A DNA stretch of 64,000 nucleotides from Stentor coeruleus. Its lineage: Eukaryota > Ciliophora > Heterotrichea > Heterotrichida > Stentoridae. Below, piece by piece: positions 30,409 to 40,275 of the stretch. A program made the translations under genes and the position numbers. The stretch spans positions 49,330 to 113,329 of the forward strand of contig MPUH01000089.1 in the NCBI GenBank assembly GCA_001970955.1. The letters are read 5' to 3'. Each line of letters starts with the position of its first letter. The stretch's first letter is position 1. Below the pieces are notes generated by a model, which was not told the origin of the DNA, ran no database searches, and saw only the letters and a program-made list of their open reading frames with translations.

Positions 30409-30874
30409 CAGGGATGAGACAAGTCTAGGGTTTTTTGATGCTCAACAATCAGTTGGAAGTATGAATGCAACTAGCCAATATTTGTCTTTTAACAATAATT
30501 GTGAAGATGATTTAGATAGCAATGATGTAGAACGGGTACATAAACTCAATGCAGAAATAAAACATTTGTTAGAAAAGTCTAAAGAAGTCATTTCAAGCAG
30601 AAGCTTTTCTAATCATTTAAGGTCTCCTAAGAGTGATGAACAAAGTTTTATGAGTTTTGATAAAGGTAATATAAATGAACTTAGGAGTTTTAGGATTCCT
30701 AATAGTAAACAAGTTAAAGAGATTATAACTGAGAATCCGGAGACTAAAAATTATCAGAATAAAATTGCTCAGAAAAAAGGGATTATGAAGAAAATACAGA
30801 TTGAAATTGCTAAGAGACCTTCAACAAATTCAAGTAAAGTCTTACTAAAAGCACATTTTAAGAAATCTGAATGA
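30389..30874 (+). CDS. Continuation or separate small helical protein
   Basis: 161 residues in the same frame as the preceding coding region, separated from it by one TAA and one ATT codon. It is Ser/Asn-rich with a short helix (VERVHKLNAEIKHLLEKSKE) and a basic C-terminus (KGIMKKIQIEIAKRPSTN). Because frame and strand agree and the join carries a 20-bp direct repeat, I read it as the 3' part of the preceding gene in a version without the insertion. It has no leader motif of its own, which argues against an independent gene. Confidence 0.5.
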   Translation: MNYSEGNRDETSLGFFDAQQSVGSMNATSQYLSFNNNCEDDLDSNDVERVHKLNAEIKHLLEKSKEVISSRSFSNHLRSPKSDEQSFMSFDKGNINELRSFRIPNSKQVKEIITENPETKNYQNKIAQKKGIMKKIQIEIAKRPSTNSSKVLLKAHFKKSE

Positions 30875-31415
30875 TGTATGCAATTACTGATTTTTTAATA
30901 TGAAATAATTTTTTTGTGTGATTTTATGAATATTTTATTTTAGTATTTTGTTTGGAATTTTTTCTAAAGACTTTGAATGGCTTTATATGGATAGAGATTA
31001 AGGTTGGGTTTTAAGGAAATATTGTTGAAGATTTTATTTTCTAGTTAAATTTATATATGCTGTTAATTTATGTGTTTTATGATAAGAAAAGCGTCTGATG
31101 TGGAAATTTAAGATGATTTAAACATTAATTTGAGTGGGATAGTCAATAGTTTTTAAATAAAATGCTTTCTAAACAAAGGAAAAACCATGTATTTTTGATT
31201 GAAATGCATAAAATTTATTTTAATTTTATCTCTTTGATATGAATATTTAGTTTTGGCCTTAAATATCCATAAGCATGCAATCATCATTTAAATTTCCTTT
31301 AAACTCTAATATTCTCAAGAATAATATACCATAAGCTTATCTCCAAAACCTTTCACCCTTATTAATACAATAAATATCAATTACTATCTATTCAAAACTT
31401 ATGAGCTTTTTTAAA
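30875..31415. other. Intergenic between convergent genes
   Basis: G-biased to about 31100 (3' flank of the plus gene), then C-biased from about 31255 (3' flank of the minus-strand kinesin). No gene seen. Confidence 0.55.
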
Positions 31416-33668
31416 CTACATCATATCATCACTATTAAAAGAACTTTGGTTCAACAACGAATATCCCCTTTCATGACTAAATCCCCCATGTATTGTCCTT
31501 TTAATATTCCCAGAAATATTCCCTCTCTTCCTTTCTTTAGTATTTTGGATTTTCACAAGTTCTTCTTGAACAATAGCGAATTTCTGCTCAGATTCTTCAT
31601 ACTTATTCTTAAAACTACATACCTGGTCTTCAAGATTTTTAATCTTATCATTGACCCTAGAGAGTTTTTTCTCTGCTAAAGTTTTTTCAACAGAAATCTG
31701 AGATTTTTGATTAATAAGATTGTGATACATCAAAGTTAATTGTTCTAAATTCCTTTCTAAAGTATCTGTTTTTCTTTTTAAAGCCCTTTCACCTTCACTC
31801 ATATAGCTTTCCAAATTTTTATAGCTTTCTTTTGCGTCGTCTAAAGCCATTTCAAGCTCGATTATTCTATCGACCCTAGCTTGTAAGTCTTTCATTATAT
31901 TTTTCCTTTCTTCAGACCATTTGTCTTTTTCTTTTCTTGATATTTCCTCCCTGACTATCTCTTGAACTCTAACTTCAGGGCATTTTTTGTTTATTACCTC
32001 AGCCAGATTATGTCGTAGTTGGAAAATATCTTTTTCGCTTACCATATGCATTTCTTTTTCCTTTTTGAGCATATTTTTCAACTCGTCGATTCCACTTTTA
32101 TTTGTTGTTTTGTTTGGAGTTTTCTCAGGTATCGCCATATAAATATCTTTTTCATTTAGTTTTTGCTCGAGGATTATAATTTTTTGGTTTGCTTGATGGA
32201 TTTCTTTTTCTAATGATTCTTTGGTTACGGTAAGTTTTTCTATAATGTTGTCTTTTTCTTCACAGGTTTTTTCATACTTTTGTATGCTTTGTTTATTTTC
32301 TTGGTTTTGCTTTGTAACGACATCAGCTATAGCTTTACTATGATTTAGCTCGTCAGTATACATTTCAATTTCAATCCTAAGTTTGCCTGTCATTTTAACT
32401 TCTTCGGCTAGTTTGGTTCTTGTATCTTCGAGTTCGGCAATCATTTCCTCATATTCATTTCTTATATCTTCAGTTTCAGCATTAGCTTGTTCCTCTTTAT
32501 TCTCAGTTATCGGCATTTTGCCTCCTGAGTTTGACAAGCTTTCTTCTAATATTTTTATTCTTCTATCTCTTTTAGCTATTTCTTCTCTACATTTAGCAAG
32601 CATAAGTTTCAATTCAGCAACAGTATATTCTCTATTTACCTTAGGCTTATTTTTAATAGCTTTAGCTCTCATACCAAATCTTAAAGTACTCAATGTTTCA
32701 GCTTCATTATATGGAGATGGAGAACAAGTTATTATAAGACTAGTTTTTGAATTACCACCTAAAGAATCTTGAAGAACACGAGTTAATTTTGAATCACGAT
32801 ATGGGATATGAGTTGATTTACCATCTGTTAGAGAATATATGACTAAACCAAGCATTGTTAAAGATTTGTTGATATTTTTAGCTTCTTCTAAACGTTTACC
32901 TACAACATTAGTTTTGCCAACTTTTTCTGAACCGGCTAAGTCTATTAGGTAGAGTTTTCCAGTTTTAGAGATGTAGTCACGTTTATTAGTTTGGGTTATT
33001 ACAAGTGAGAAAAGAGAATGAGAACGAGATGAGACTTCATTCATATCAGTATGACCAACTTTTCTGTTATCCAAACCTACTTTCATTAACTCATGGACCT
33101 CACCCGCTGAAGAAACATAAACTTCAGTTAACTCAGCAATAAAAACTCCTCTAGTCTTATCCTCATGGATTTTCAAATTTTCTTTATTTGGTTCAAGTAA
33201 GTCTCTTATTTTTTCCATATAAATCTCACAGTAACTTACTTTAATCTGATACTCAATACATGGATCTGCATTAGATATCTGCTCAAATACTGTTGAAATC
33301 ATACGTGGTATAATACCCATAAGCTCATTATCATCTAATTTTATTCCACTCATTGTATATGTCTTTCCAGAAGATGTTTGACCATAAGCAAAAACTGTAC
33401 CATTAAATCCTTGCATAACAGCTTCAACTATTGGTTTGGATGAAACATTGTAAACATCTACTTGTTTGGAATTATGGTCAAAAACATGGTCAAAACCAAA
33501 TTTAAGTGGCTCGCCGTATTCGTATTGAGAGATGATTTTCAAATTTTTGTGGTCTTCGTTGTACTCGACGCAAAGATCTTCAGAAATTTCTAGTTCTTTC
33601 TCGTTTAGTGGACGAAATCTGCATATGACCAAAATATTGGCACCAGAGCTTTCTTCGTGTGCTTCCAT
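31416..33668 (-). CDS. Kinesin-1-like heavy chain (N-terminal motor)
   Basis: Plus-end microtubule motor, 750 residues. The motor domain fills the first ~345 residues: ILVICRFRPLNEKE, P-loop GQTSSGKTYTM (from 96), switch I NEVSSRSH, switch II LIDLAGSEKVGKT and the microtubule-binding HIPYRDSKLTRVLQDSLGGN. The neck region IKNKPKVNREYTVAELK resembles the kinesin-1 sequence after the motor. The rest is coiled coil to about 720 and ends in a short Ser/Asn tail. It is shorter than animal KIF5 (~960) and lacks an obvious cargo-binding IAK motif, so cargo or autoinhibition may differ. Family level is certain; subfamily is moderate. It diverges from the UBL gene across 200 bp. Confidence 0.93.
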   Translation of the reverse strand: MEAHEESSGANILVICRFRPLNEKELEISEDLCVEYNEDHKNLKIISQYEYGEPLKFGFDHVFDHNSKQVDVYNVSSKPIVEAVMQGFNGTVFAYGQTSSGKTYTMSGIKLDDNELMGIIPRMISTVFEQISNADPCIEYQIKVSYCEIYMEKIRDLLEPNKENLKIHEDKTRGVFIAELTEVYVSSAGEVHELMKVGLDNRKVGHTDMNEVSSRSHSLFSLVITQTNKRDYISKTGKLYLIDLAGSEKVGKTNVVGKRLEEAKNINKSLTMLGLVIYSLTDGKSTHIPYRDSKLTRVLQDSLGGNSKTSLIITCSPSPYNEAETLSTLRFGMRAKAIKNKPKVNREYTVAELKLMLAKCREEIAKRDRRIKILEESLSNSGGKMPITENKEEQANAETEDIRNEYEEMIAELEDTRTKLAEEVKMTGKLRIEIEMYTDELNHSKAIADVVTKQNQENKQSIQKYEKTCEEKDNIIEKLTVTKESLEKEIHQANQKIIILEQKLNEKDIYMAIPEKTPNKTTNKSGIDELKNMLKKEKEMHMVSEKDIFQLRHNLAEVINKKCPEVRVQEIVREEISRKEKDKWSEERKNIMKDLQARVDRIIELEMALDDAKESYKNLESYMSEGERALKRKTDTLERNLEQLTLMYHNLINQKSQISVEKTLAEKKLSRVNDKIKNLEDQVCSFKNKYEESEQKFAIVQEELVKIQNTKERKRGNISGNIKRTIHGGFSHERGYSLLNQSSFNSDDMM

Positions 33669-33868
33669 TGTATTAAAATATATATATTGATTTTTAAGTT
33701 TGGATGATTGGGTAAAAGGAGTTGGGTAGAAATTATGAGGATTAGATGATTTAGATTAGAAGATTTTGTCTGTGTTAAACTTATTCTCTTCAATATAATT
33801 TATCTTTTTCACCCTACCTATTCCATTATCTTAACTTTGAATTTCATCTAAATATATATAAAAATCAA

Positions 33869-34690
33869 ATGACAGACTATGGAGTAATGAATGAAGAACA
33901 GCCTCCTAGTACATTAGGAATCATGTCAATGTCAAACAGCCCCGATATAATCATCGATAATATTGTCGACTGTCAAAGAATAACTGTTTATATAAAAATC
34001 ACAGACTCAGATATAAGAACCATACAAGTTAATACCTTAACTGACACTGTAGGTTCTATAAAAGTCAAAGTAAAACATAAAAAGGCTTTTGCAAAAGAAT
34101 TATCTGAAGGTTTAAAGGTTAGAATGATTTACCGTGGAAGAATCATGCTTGACCCACAAAGCCTAAGTATTTATAGTAAGAAATATTTAGAAATGCCTGA
34201 TAAAGCTTATATACATGCAGCAATAAATCAAGCAACAATCAGTGAGAATCAACTTGTTAAAAAAGAAGAACCAAGAGGATTTGAAAAACTTGAGTCTTCA
34301 GGATTTAATGTTGATGATATACATAATTTAAGATTTCATTTCCATGCTATGTGTATTTATACTGGAATTGATAAGAGTGATGAAGCACAGAAACTTAATC
34401 TTGAAGATGAGTGGCTTGATGGAAAAATTCCTGCGATTAATGCTAATTTGCAAGATCGTAGTGAAATTTTGTTGAAAAATGTAGATTTTATATAGGCGGA
34501 TGAGGCTGGGGATGGGTTGGATGCTTTGTGGGGAATTTTGATGGGTTTGGTTTTCAGTTTTTTGGTGTTTGTTTTTGTAGGAAATAATTAGATGAACAGG
34601 CTTAGTTTTAATAGAAAACAGAAAATCGGAATGGGACTTGGCGCTCCTTTATCTTTGCTTTGGGTGATTATTATTGTTAAGTTTTCTTGA
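33869..34690 (+). CDS. Ubiquitin-like, two-TM protein of the DSC3/TMUB type
   Basis: Three exons (33869-34480, 34496-34576, 34592-34690), 263 residues. Residues about 35-120 form a ubiquitin-like fold (ITVYIKITDSDIRTIQV, RMIYRGRIML). Then comes PRGFEKLESSGFNVDDIHNL, the conserved block of DUF2407 C-terminal domains in Dsc E3 ligase subunit 3. Only after splicing does the tail appear: WGILMGLVFSFLVFVF and a second segment GAPLSLLWVIIIV, giving a two-TM hairpin separated by a short basic loop. Dsc3/TMUB proteins sit in Golgi/ER membrane ubiquitin ligases (ERAD-like), so that role is inferred. Unspliced, the frame would lose both membrane segments. Confidence 0.82.
34481..34495 (+). other. 15-nt intron (first of two in the UBL gene)
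   Basis: GTAGATTTTATATAG, phase 0, with A at position 10. Reading through gives a TAG stop; removal continues into the first TM segment. Confidence 0.92.
34577..34591 (+). other. 15-nt intron (second of two in the UBL gene)
   Basis: GTAGGAAATAATTAG, phase 0, with A at position 10. It ends in an in-frame TAG when retained; removal adds the loop and second TM segment before the stop at 34690. Confidence 0.9.
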
Positions 34691-35213
34691 GTTTAGTAAA
34701 TATTTTATTATGAAATTTGTATTAGACTTTTATATGATGTGGTGTAATATTAAGAATTAATAAAATTAACTTAGTATATATAATTAAAAATCAGATATTG
34801 AGATTATTCTCATATTTAAAGTTTCTTTAGTTCTTGTATTAGATTTTATAGTTTATTAAAATTTGAATTATTTTAGAATTGATTTACTATGGGTTTATCT
34901 TTTTAAAAACTTTCAGCCTTAAAATAAGATTTCTATAAAATCAACTTTTATGTATCTTATAAATTTTTAATTCGAAATTCGAATTTCTTCTTCCATATTG
35001 CACAAATTATTTGAATTGAATATAAAACTATTTAAACATATATTATGTTATAAATTTCAGTACAAAAAGATTAAAAAATGGGTTATAGTATTTTTTATTA
35101 GATCCATCTATCTGTTTGGACTTTCGAAAAAATTCAAGTATATTTAGCAACCCTACATATAATACATTTAAGTTAATATTATCATATAAAAATGATTTTG
35201 TTGTATTAAATAA
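34691..35213. other. Intergenic
   Basis: AT-rich; no gene, repeat or RNA recognised. Confidence 0.55.
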
Positions 35214-38063
35214 ATGGAGGACTTAGATCTTACTTGGGAAGTTCCATTTCTCTACAGAATAAATCTTCATCTCAGTTTCAAAAATATCACCAGCCAAGTA
35301 GAATCTCTTTTAACTGGCATAAAAATTACCTCTCCAGTTTATGGTCTTGACCAAAAAAACCTAAAAAATTTCCTAATGACCAAATCGCCAGCATTCCCAA
35401 AATTTTTCAAAATTTCCCCGAAAAATCTAACTCTTACTTATATAAAAGGCCTTCAAGGTGGAGGGTGTGGCACATCAAAAAACAAAAGACAAATCAGTTT
35501 AACACCAAAAGATCAACCTAGTCCATCTACAATAGCAACAGTAAATGGTCCATTAAGACTTTCTCAAAGTGTTGAAATGCAAAGAGTTGACTTATTTACT
35601 TATACTGAATCTGCTGAAGAAACCAAAGGAAAAAATGAACTTCAATTAAAAGCATGTAGTATTGCTGATAAAATAGCTGAACAAATGAGAAAAGGGGCTG
35701 TAAATAATGATTTACTTGATGAAATTTTGGAAATTAGTCCTTATAATTGTGTAAGTCCTTTTTCAGTATGCATGATAATAATTATGAAATTTGACTTAAG
35801 CATATTGTGGATAAAAGAGAAGTGGATTGAAGAAAGGGCTAAGATATCGAGAATTTGTAGGAAATTCATGATGGCAGATTTTATTGTTAATAGAAACCGA
35901 GTTTTTATGTCTAAAAGTGAAGTTGAACAGTTAGTCGATAAACTAAAAACTACGAAAAATATAATCAATAGAAATATGGAAACTATTCCAGAGATTTGTA
36001 CTCTTATTGAAGTCAATACAATGATAAGCCTTTTAACTGATGTAAAAAGTATAGAGACAACAATTTTAAAAGTACTCAAACATTGTGCAAATGCCTTCAA
36101 AGTTCTCTTTGCTCTCTATAGAAAAGACCTTGGCGAAGCTCTAACCATAGTTTTAGATTACATAAAAAAATTCTCCTTTAATCGAAACAAAAGATGTGAA
36201 GACTATTTATTTGAAATCGATTTATTAGAAAGCACAATTGAAATTGACCCTAAACCAGCAGAGTCTCTTGAGTGTTTCATCAATGAGCAACTTTTAGATT
36301 TCGACACTTTAGTTTGGGAAAAGAAGCATATCTTAATTGGTTTTATCTGCAGAAATATTGTTAAAAAAAAGATATCCATTAAATTTAGTTGCAATTACTT
36401 AATCAACAACTTTGCATGTCTCATAGAAATTCCTGATAAAAAAATCAGACAAAAATTAGCAACTTGTATAAGATATTTTATAGGCTCAGAAATACCAGAA
36501 ATACAAAATTTAGGGAATGATTTCAAAAATAAGCTTAAAGCAGTTGAAAGTGATAATGGGATTTTAAAAATTTTGGACCTTCATCCAATAACTTCTGTGG
36601 ATTCTCATATCTTAAATATGAGGTCAAGTAAAAGATATGATTTAGAAATCAAATTTGATATTATTAAAGAAATGATAGAACAAGTTTTAAATGATAATTT
36701 AGAAGAAAAAAAAACAGTTGAAGAAGATATTAAAAAAGAAATCAAAGATATTAAGGATGATATATTAAAAGATTCTATTAGGAAAAAAGATGAATTAAAT
36801 AGAACTTTGTGTAGTATGAAGACTAAACTTACTAGCAATCAAGATGAATATAATCAAATTCGGGATACAATAATAACTGATACAGAATGGGAGAAAATCG
36901 AGAAAATACAAAGCGCAAATGATTTGAATAACGCAGAAATTTTGATTGCCAAAATAGAAAGTGAAAAAGAAATGGCAGAAATTGGTATGGAAGAAATTCA
37001 AAAACAATTAAAACCTGATATTAGAGTTGAACAAGAACTTTATAAAGCTTTAATAGATGTAAAACAATCATATGCTGGATTTAAAAAATTATATGAATTA
37101 CTTGCAAAAAAGTTTAGGGAAAACTCTGAAGATAGGGAAGTTCTAAATTTAAATAGGGGATCGATTATTGAGAAAATACTAAATTTTCCTATACGCGAAA
37201 TAGATTTTGGTAAAAACATAGCATTAACTACACAAAAAGAAAGATGTTTGAATACATGGTTTGATGAACTTCGTAGCAATTTAGAAGACTTGAACTTTGA
37301 GAAAATTATTGGGTTGAATAATGAAAGTTTTTCACTTTTTGATATGCAGAGAAAAAAATATGATGAATTAAAAGTAAATTATGATGAAATAAAAAGTGAA
37401 ATCGGGAATGTGCAAAAAGATGTTGATAATATTGAAATTATGATACAAGAAATTCTTTTGCAAATTAAAAGTCGCAAACCATCAGTTATGCAAAATATAG
37501 AAAATGCTATAAGAAATTTAGATGCGAATTTTAAGCAATCTCAAGATGTGAGAACTAGTTATCTTATTTTTCGAGAAAAATTTGCAAATATGATGAATAA
37601 AGTGCAGACAAGTTGCCCTCATATTCAAATAACAAGGGGTGTTTATGAGAAATTCTCAACTAATCCATGGAATTCAATAGTAAGTTCTGGAGGGTTAATA
37701 GAACAAACAATAAACAGTGGAATGAATTTAATTGGAGGAAATATCGGGAGTGGATTGTTAAGTTCACTAGGATTGGGTGGCAATAATTCTAATTATCCTC
37801 GTCCTCCACCACCACCACCAGTAAATCCTTACTCTAATTATGCTCCAGGCTACCCAAATCATGCGTACATGCCCAACAATGCTGCTCCCAATGGATATGC
37901 ATATCCTAGACCTCAAGAATATCAAAACTATAATGCACCACGATATCCTCCGAATTACCAAAATCCTCCGAATTACCAAAATCCTCCGAATTACCAAAAT
38001 CCTCCGCATTACCAAAATCCTCAAAATATTATTTCAAATACTTTATCAAGATTCCTTCCTTAG
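35214..38063 (+). CDS. 949-residue helical protein with Pro/Tyr-rich tail, unknown
   Basis: Not recognised. Residues about 1-130 contain a Gly-rich loop (LQGGGCGTSKNKRQ). About 145-480 are an all-helical, HEAT-like region. About 495-790 are long coiled coils (EEDIKKEIKDIKDDILKDSI). A Gly/Ser-rich stretch (IGSGLLSSLGLGG) and a Pro-rich stretch (RPPPPPPVNPYSNYAPGYP) lead into a C-terminal tandem repeat of YQNPPN units. The ending resembles prion-like or ESCRT-associated tails that bind SH3/UEV domains, but there is no direct evidence. One uninterrupted frame of this size argues that it is a real gene. The ATG follows an AAATAA leader. Confidence 0.75.
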   Translation: MEDLDLTWEVPFLYRINLHLSFKNITSQVESLLTGIKITSPVYGLDQKNLKNFLMTKSPAFPKFFKISPKNLTLTYIKGLQGGGCGTSKNKRQISLTPKDQPSPSTIATVNGPLRLSQSVEMQRVDLFTYTESAEETKGKNELQLKACSIADKIAEQMRKGAVNNDLLDEILEISPYNCVSPFSVCMIIIMKFDLSILWIKEKWIEERAKISRICRKFMMADFIVNRNRVFMSKSEVEQLVDKLKTTKNIINRNMETIPEICTLIEVNTMISLLTDVKSIETTILKVLKHCANAFKVLFALYRKDLGEALTIVLDYIKKFSFNRNKRCEDYLFEIDLLESTIEIDPKPAESLECFINEQLLDFDTLVWEKKHILIGFICRNIVKKKISIKFSCNYLINNFACLIEIPDKKIRQKLATCIRYFIGSEIPEIQNLGNDFKNKLKAVESDNGILKILDLHPITSVDSHILNMRSSKRYDLEIKFDIIKEMIEQVLNDNLEEKKTVEEDIKKEIKDIKDDILKDSIRKKDELNRTLCSMKTKLTSNQDEYNQIRDTIITDTEWEKIEKIQSANDLNNAEILIAKIESEKEMAEIGMEEIQKQLKPDIRVEQELYKALIDVKQSYAGFKKLYELLAKKFRENSEDREVLNLNRGSIIEKILNFPIREIDFGKNIALTTQKERCLNTWFDELRSNLEDLNFEKIIGLNNESFSLFDMQRKKYDELKVNYDEIKSEIGNVQKDVDNIEIMIQEILLQIKSRKPSVMQNIENAIRNLDANFKQSQDVRTSYLIFREKFANMMNKVQTSCPHIQITRGVYEKFSTNPWNSIVSSGGLIEQTINSGMNLIGGNIGSGLLSSLGLGGNNSNYPRPPPPPPVNPYSNYAPGYPNHAYMPNNAAPNGYAYPRPQEYQNYNAPRYPPNYQNPPNYQNPPNYQNPPHYQNPQNIISNTLSRFLP
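37949..38020 (+). repeat. 18-bp coding tandem repeat (YQNPPN units)
   Basis: About four copies of an 18-bp unit (AATTACCAAAATCCTCCG), the last diverging. It encodes the C-terminal repeat tail of the 949-residue protein and is in frame. Unlike the 49-190-bp duplications elsewhere in the window, this looks like an ordinary protein repeat. Confidence 0.9.
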
Positions 38064-38439
38064 TAAATAAATATTTTGTTAAATATTTAAAAAGAGATAA
38101 GATTGTGAAAATCCTAGAGATTAGTGAGTGTATATTGGAAATTTTTTATGGGTTGAATATTTTCTATATTTATTTGCTTTTATGCCTTCTCATTAAATTC
38201 ATTATTTTGTGATCTAAGTTTTCTAATATTTTGATGAGCTTTATTTTCTCTAAACACCAAACTATTTTGATAGATTAATGAATTACTAAAACAAGATAAT
38301 GAATTTTGCTTTACATAACCATTTTATATAAGTAGTATTTTAGTTATTAGCAGTAAAGTATTAAGATTCTGTTTGATTTTTATTATGGATTTGCAAATTT
38401 ATTATGCTATATTGCAAGATTATTTAGGAACAAATAGTT
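38064..38439. other. Intergenic upstream of tRNA-Ala
   Basis: AT-rich; no coding features seen. Pol III transcribes from internal boxes, so no upstream promoter is expected. Confidence 0.5.
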
Positions 38440-38512
38440 GGGGATCTAGCTCAAATGGTAGAGCGCTTGCTTAGCATGCAAGAGGCACTGGGATCGATGC
38501 CCAGGTTCTCCA
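38440..38512 (+). tRNA. tRNA-Ala (anticodon AGC)
   Basis: 73 nt with the full cloverleaf: acceptor GGGGATC/GTTCTCC with discriminator A, T8A9, D arm GCTC-AAATGGTA-GAGC, anticodon arm CTTGC-TTAGCAT-GCAAG (anticodon AGC), variable AGGCA, and T arm CTGGG-ATCGATG-CCCAG. The G3-U70 wobble pair, the main alanine identity element, is present. T6-T67 is a mismatch in the acceptor stem, and the T loop has A in place of the usual first T. No intron. The anticodon A34 would be edited to inosine. Confidence 0.95.
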
Positions 38513-38518
38513 TTTTTT
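38513..38518 (+). terminator. Pol III terminator (T6)
   Basis: A run of six T directly after the discriminator base of tRNA-Ala. Confidence 0.85.
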
Positions 38519-38692
38519 ATTTGTTGTATCTAGACAGTGGAAGATAAAGATTTTTTTCAACAAATCAATTCTTCTTATAAAATAAAAGAATTTTTTTTTA
38601 TAAAGATACGAAAGGGGTAATTTTAATATTGATGTAGGAAAAATAAAGATATGGATTTTTGATTATAGAAAAGAAATTAATATACAGTTATT

Positions 38693-40225
38693 CTAGTTAT
38701 AATTGCCTATTTTATCTGTAATAGCTCTTGGGAAAAAAATAAATCTTGAGATACACTCGAAACGTTTAAGTTTTCTTTTTTGAATTGCTTTTTGTAATTT
38801 GAAATACTCGTTTTTCATGTTTACATATAAAAGTATATGTTTTTTTATCTGTATATGCTTTACTTTTTTAGAAACTAAAGTCTTGTATTCATAATTCTTA
38901 TCTGAGTTATTGTTTTCAGTTTTAGGTAAAATGAAAGCACCTGCTATTTTATCAATTTTTGATTTGAGTTTTTTTATCTCGGATTCAAACAATTCTAAAC
39001 TATATTTGTTTTACTTTTTAGTAAATGTATTAAAATTCTCTGTCGCTTGTGTTATGTAAATGCATTCTGGATTCCTCATAGAAATTTTCGAAATCCTGGC
39101 AAAAGTAGTTTTAAACAATTCCAGTGATTTCTGATACCCTATAAGTTTTTTCCTTTTCTCTACCTTATGCTCATCCAATTTCTCCGCATGAATTTTCCTA
39201 ATATATTCAAAAAAATCATAAAAAATATTCAAGCAATCAAGCCCATTGTAAGTCTCCTTGCAGATATCTTCAAGCTGTTTCAAAAATTCTTCTAAATATA
39301 TCTGAGACTTAAATTCTGTCCCTTCGGGTACATTTTTTACAATCCTTAATTGAATATTTGGCATTCTCGGGCATAAATTTTTTCTTTTCGCAGCTGATTT
39401 TGTCTTATGAGAACTTTTACCACAAGAAAAATTTAAATCTACAGCAATATCATCTTCTGATTCTCTTTTATAATTAAGTATTTGATTGATTATTGAACCT
39501 CCAGGGGTTTTATTAGCAACAATTGTATTAAACTCAACATTTTTTATTACATCTTTTTTCTTTTCTCCTTGAAGAATCTTTTCACCTTCAATACTTTTTC
39601 TTTTCAAATTTGTAGTTTTATTCATAACCTGCACTTTTTTAATCTCCTGAGGTTTTTCTACAGTTTTGACCTCAGGATTTTTATATGTAAAAGCGAAATC
39701 AATTTGTTTTTCTAAATTCTCTTTAATAACTTCAGGATTTTTCATTATTGAGCCTTGAGATATAAAAGACAATTCTTCAGGAATAACTTCTAACTTCCCA
39801 CTTGAAGGTAAAGATCCAGGTAGGCTTTGGGTTTTATCATTTTCAATTACCCCTATATTTTTTTCTATATTAAAAACAGGTAGGCTTTGGGTTTTATCAT
39901 TTTCAATTACCCCTATATTTTTTTCTATATTAAAAACAGGTACTTCATTATTTATATTTTTTATTTCTGAATCATTATAGTTTTTATCAACAATTTTACT
40001 CTCTTCATTTTGTATCAAATCTTTTTTAATTTTAAAAAAAGTCTCAAGGGCAATTACAGAAGGACTAATTTCTATTTTAGATTCTTGAACTTTTGGTATT
40101 GTAGATAATTGTTTACTTGGTATTGGAATAATTTTTTGTTGATTTGATATATTTGAAGGTTTATCAACAGTCCTTATAACATAAGTAAACCCTTGATCAG
40201 AAGAGACTTTTTTTGTATTTTCCAT
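38693..40225 (-). CDS. Low-complexity protein with conserved-looking helical C-terminus, unknown
   Basis: Exons 39015-40225 and 38693-38999, joined over a 15-nt intron; 505 residues as assembled. The first ~280 residues are charged and Ser/Lys/Ile-rich, with the 20-residue unit starting PVFNIEKNIGVIENDKTQ present twice, coded by exactly identical 60-bp copies. From about 300 comes a more structured part (NIQLRIVKNVPEGTEF, FLKQLEDICKETYNGLDCLN) and the basic helical end FESEIKKLKSKIDKIAGAF. No family recognised. The B-box protein gene is 50 bp upstream on the same strand. The duplication may be an assembly product, in which case the true protein has 485 residues. Confidence 0.65.
39000..39014 (-). 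other. 15-nt intron
   Basis: On the minus strand GTAAAACAAATATAG, with A at position 10. It joins the helical 3' exon in frame with the main exon; retained, the frame stops at TAA. Confidence 0.88.
39820..39939. repeat. Exact 60-bp tandem duplication inside a coding sequence
   Basis: Two identical adjacent 60-bp copies (39820-39879 and 39880-39939), in frame, adding 20 residues to the low-complexity protein. The complete identity at third codon positions points to very recent origin or an assembly artefact. Confidence 0.9.
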
Positions 40226-40275
40226 TTATAACTAAGATATACTAAGATTTATAGAACAGACTATTAAATATTAAA

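Noticed and set aside
37949-38020. CRISPR-like array
   Set aside because: An 18-bp in-frame coding repeat without unique spacers in a eukaryotic gene.
37767-38024. Repeated RILVIRRILV frame on the minus strand
   Set aside because: Antisense of the YQNPPN coding repeat; not a membrane protein.
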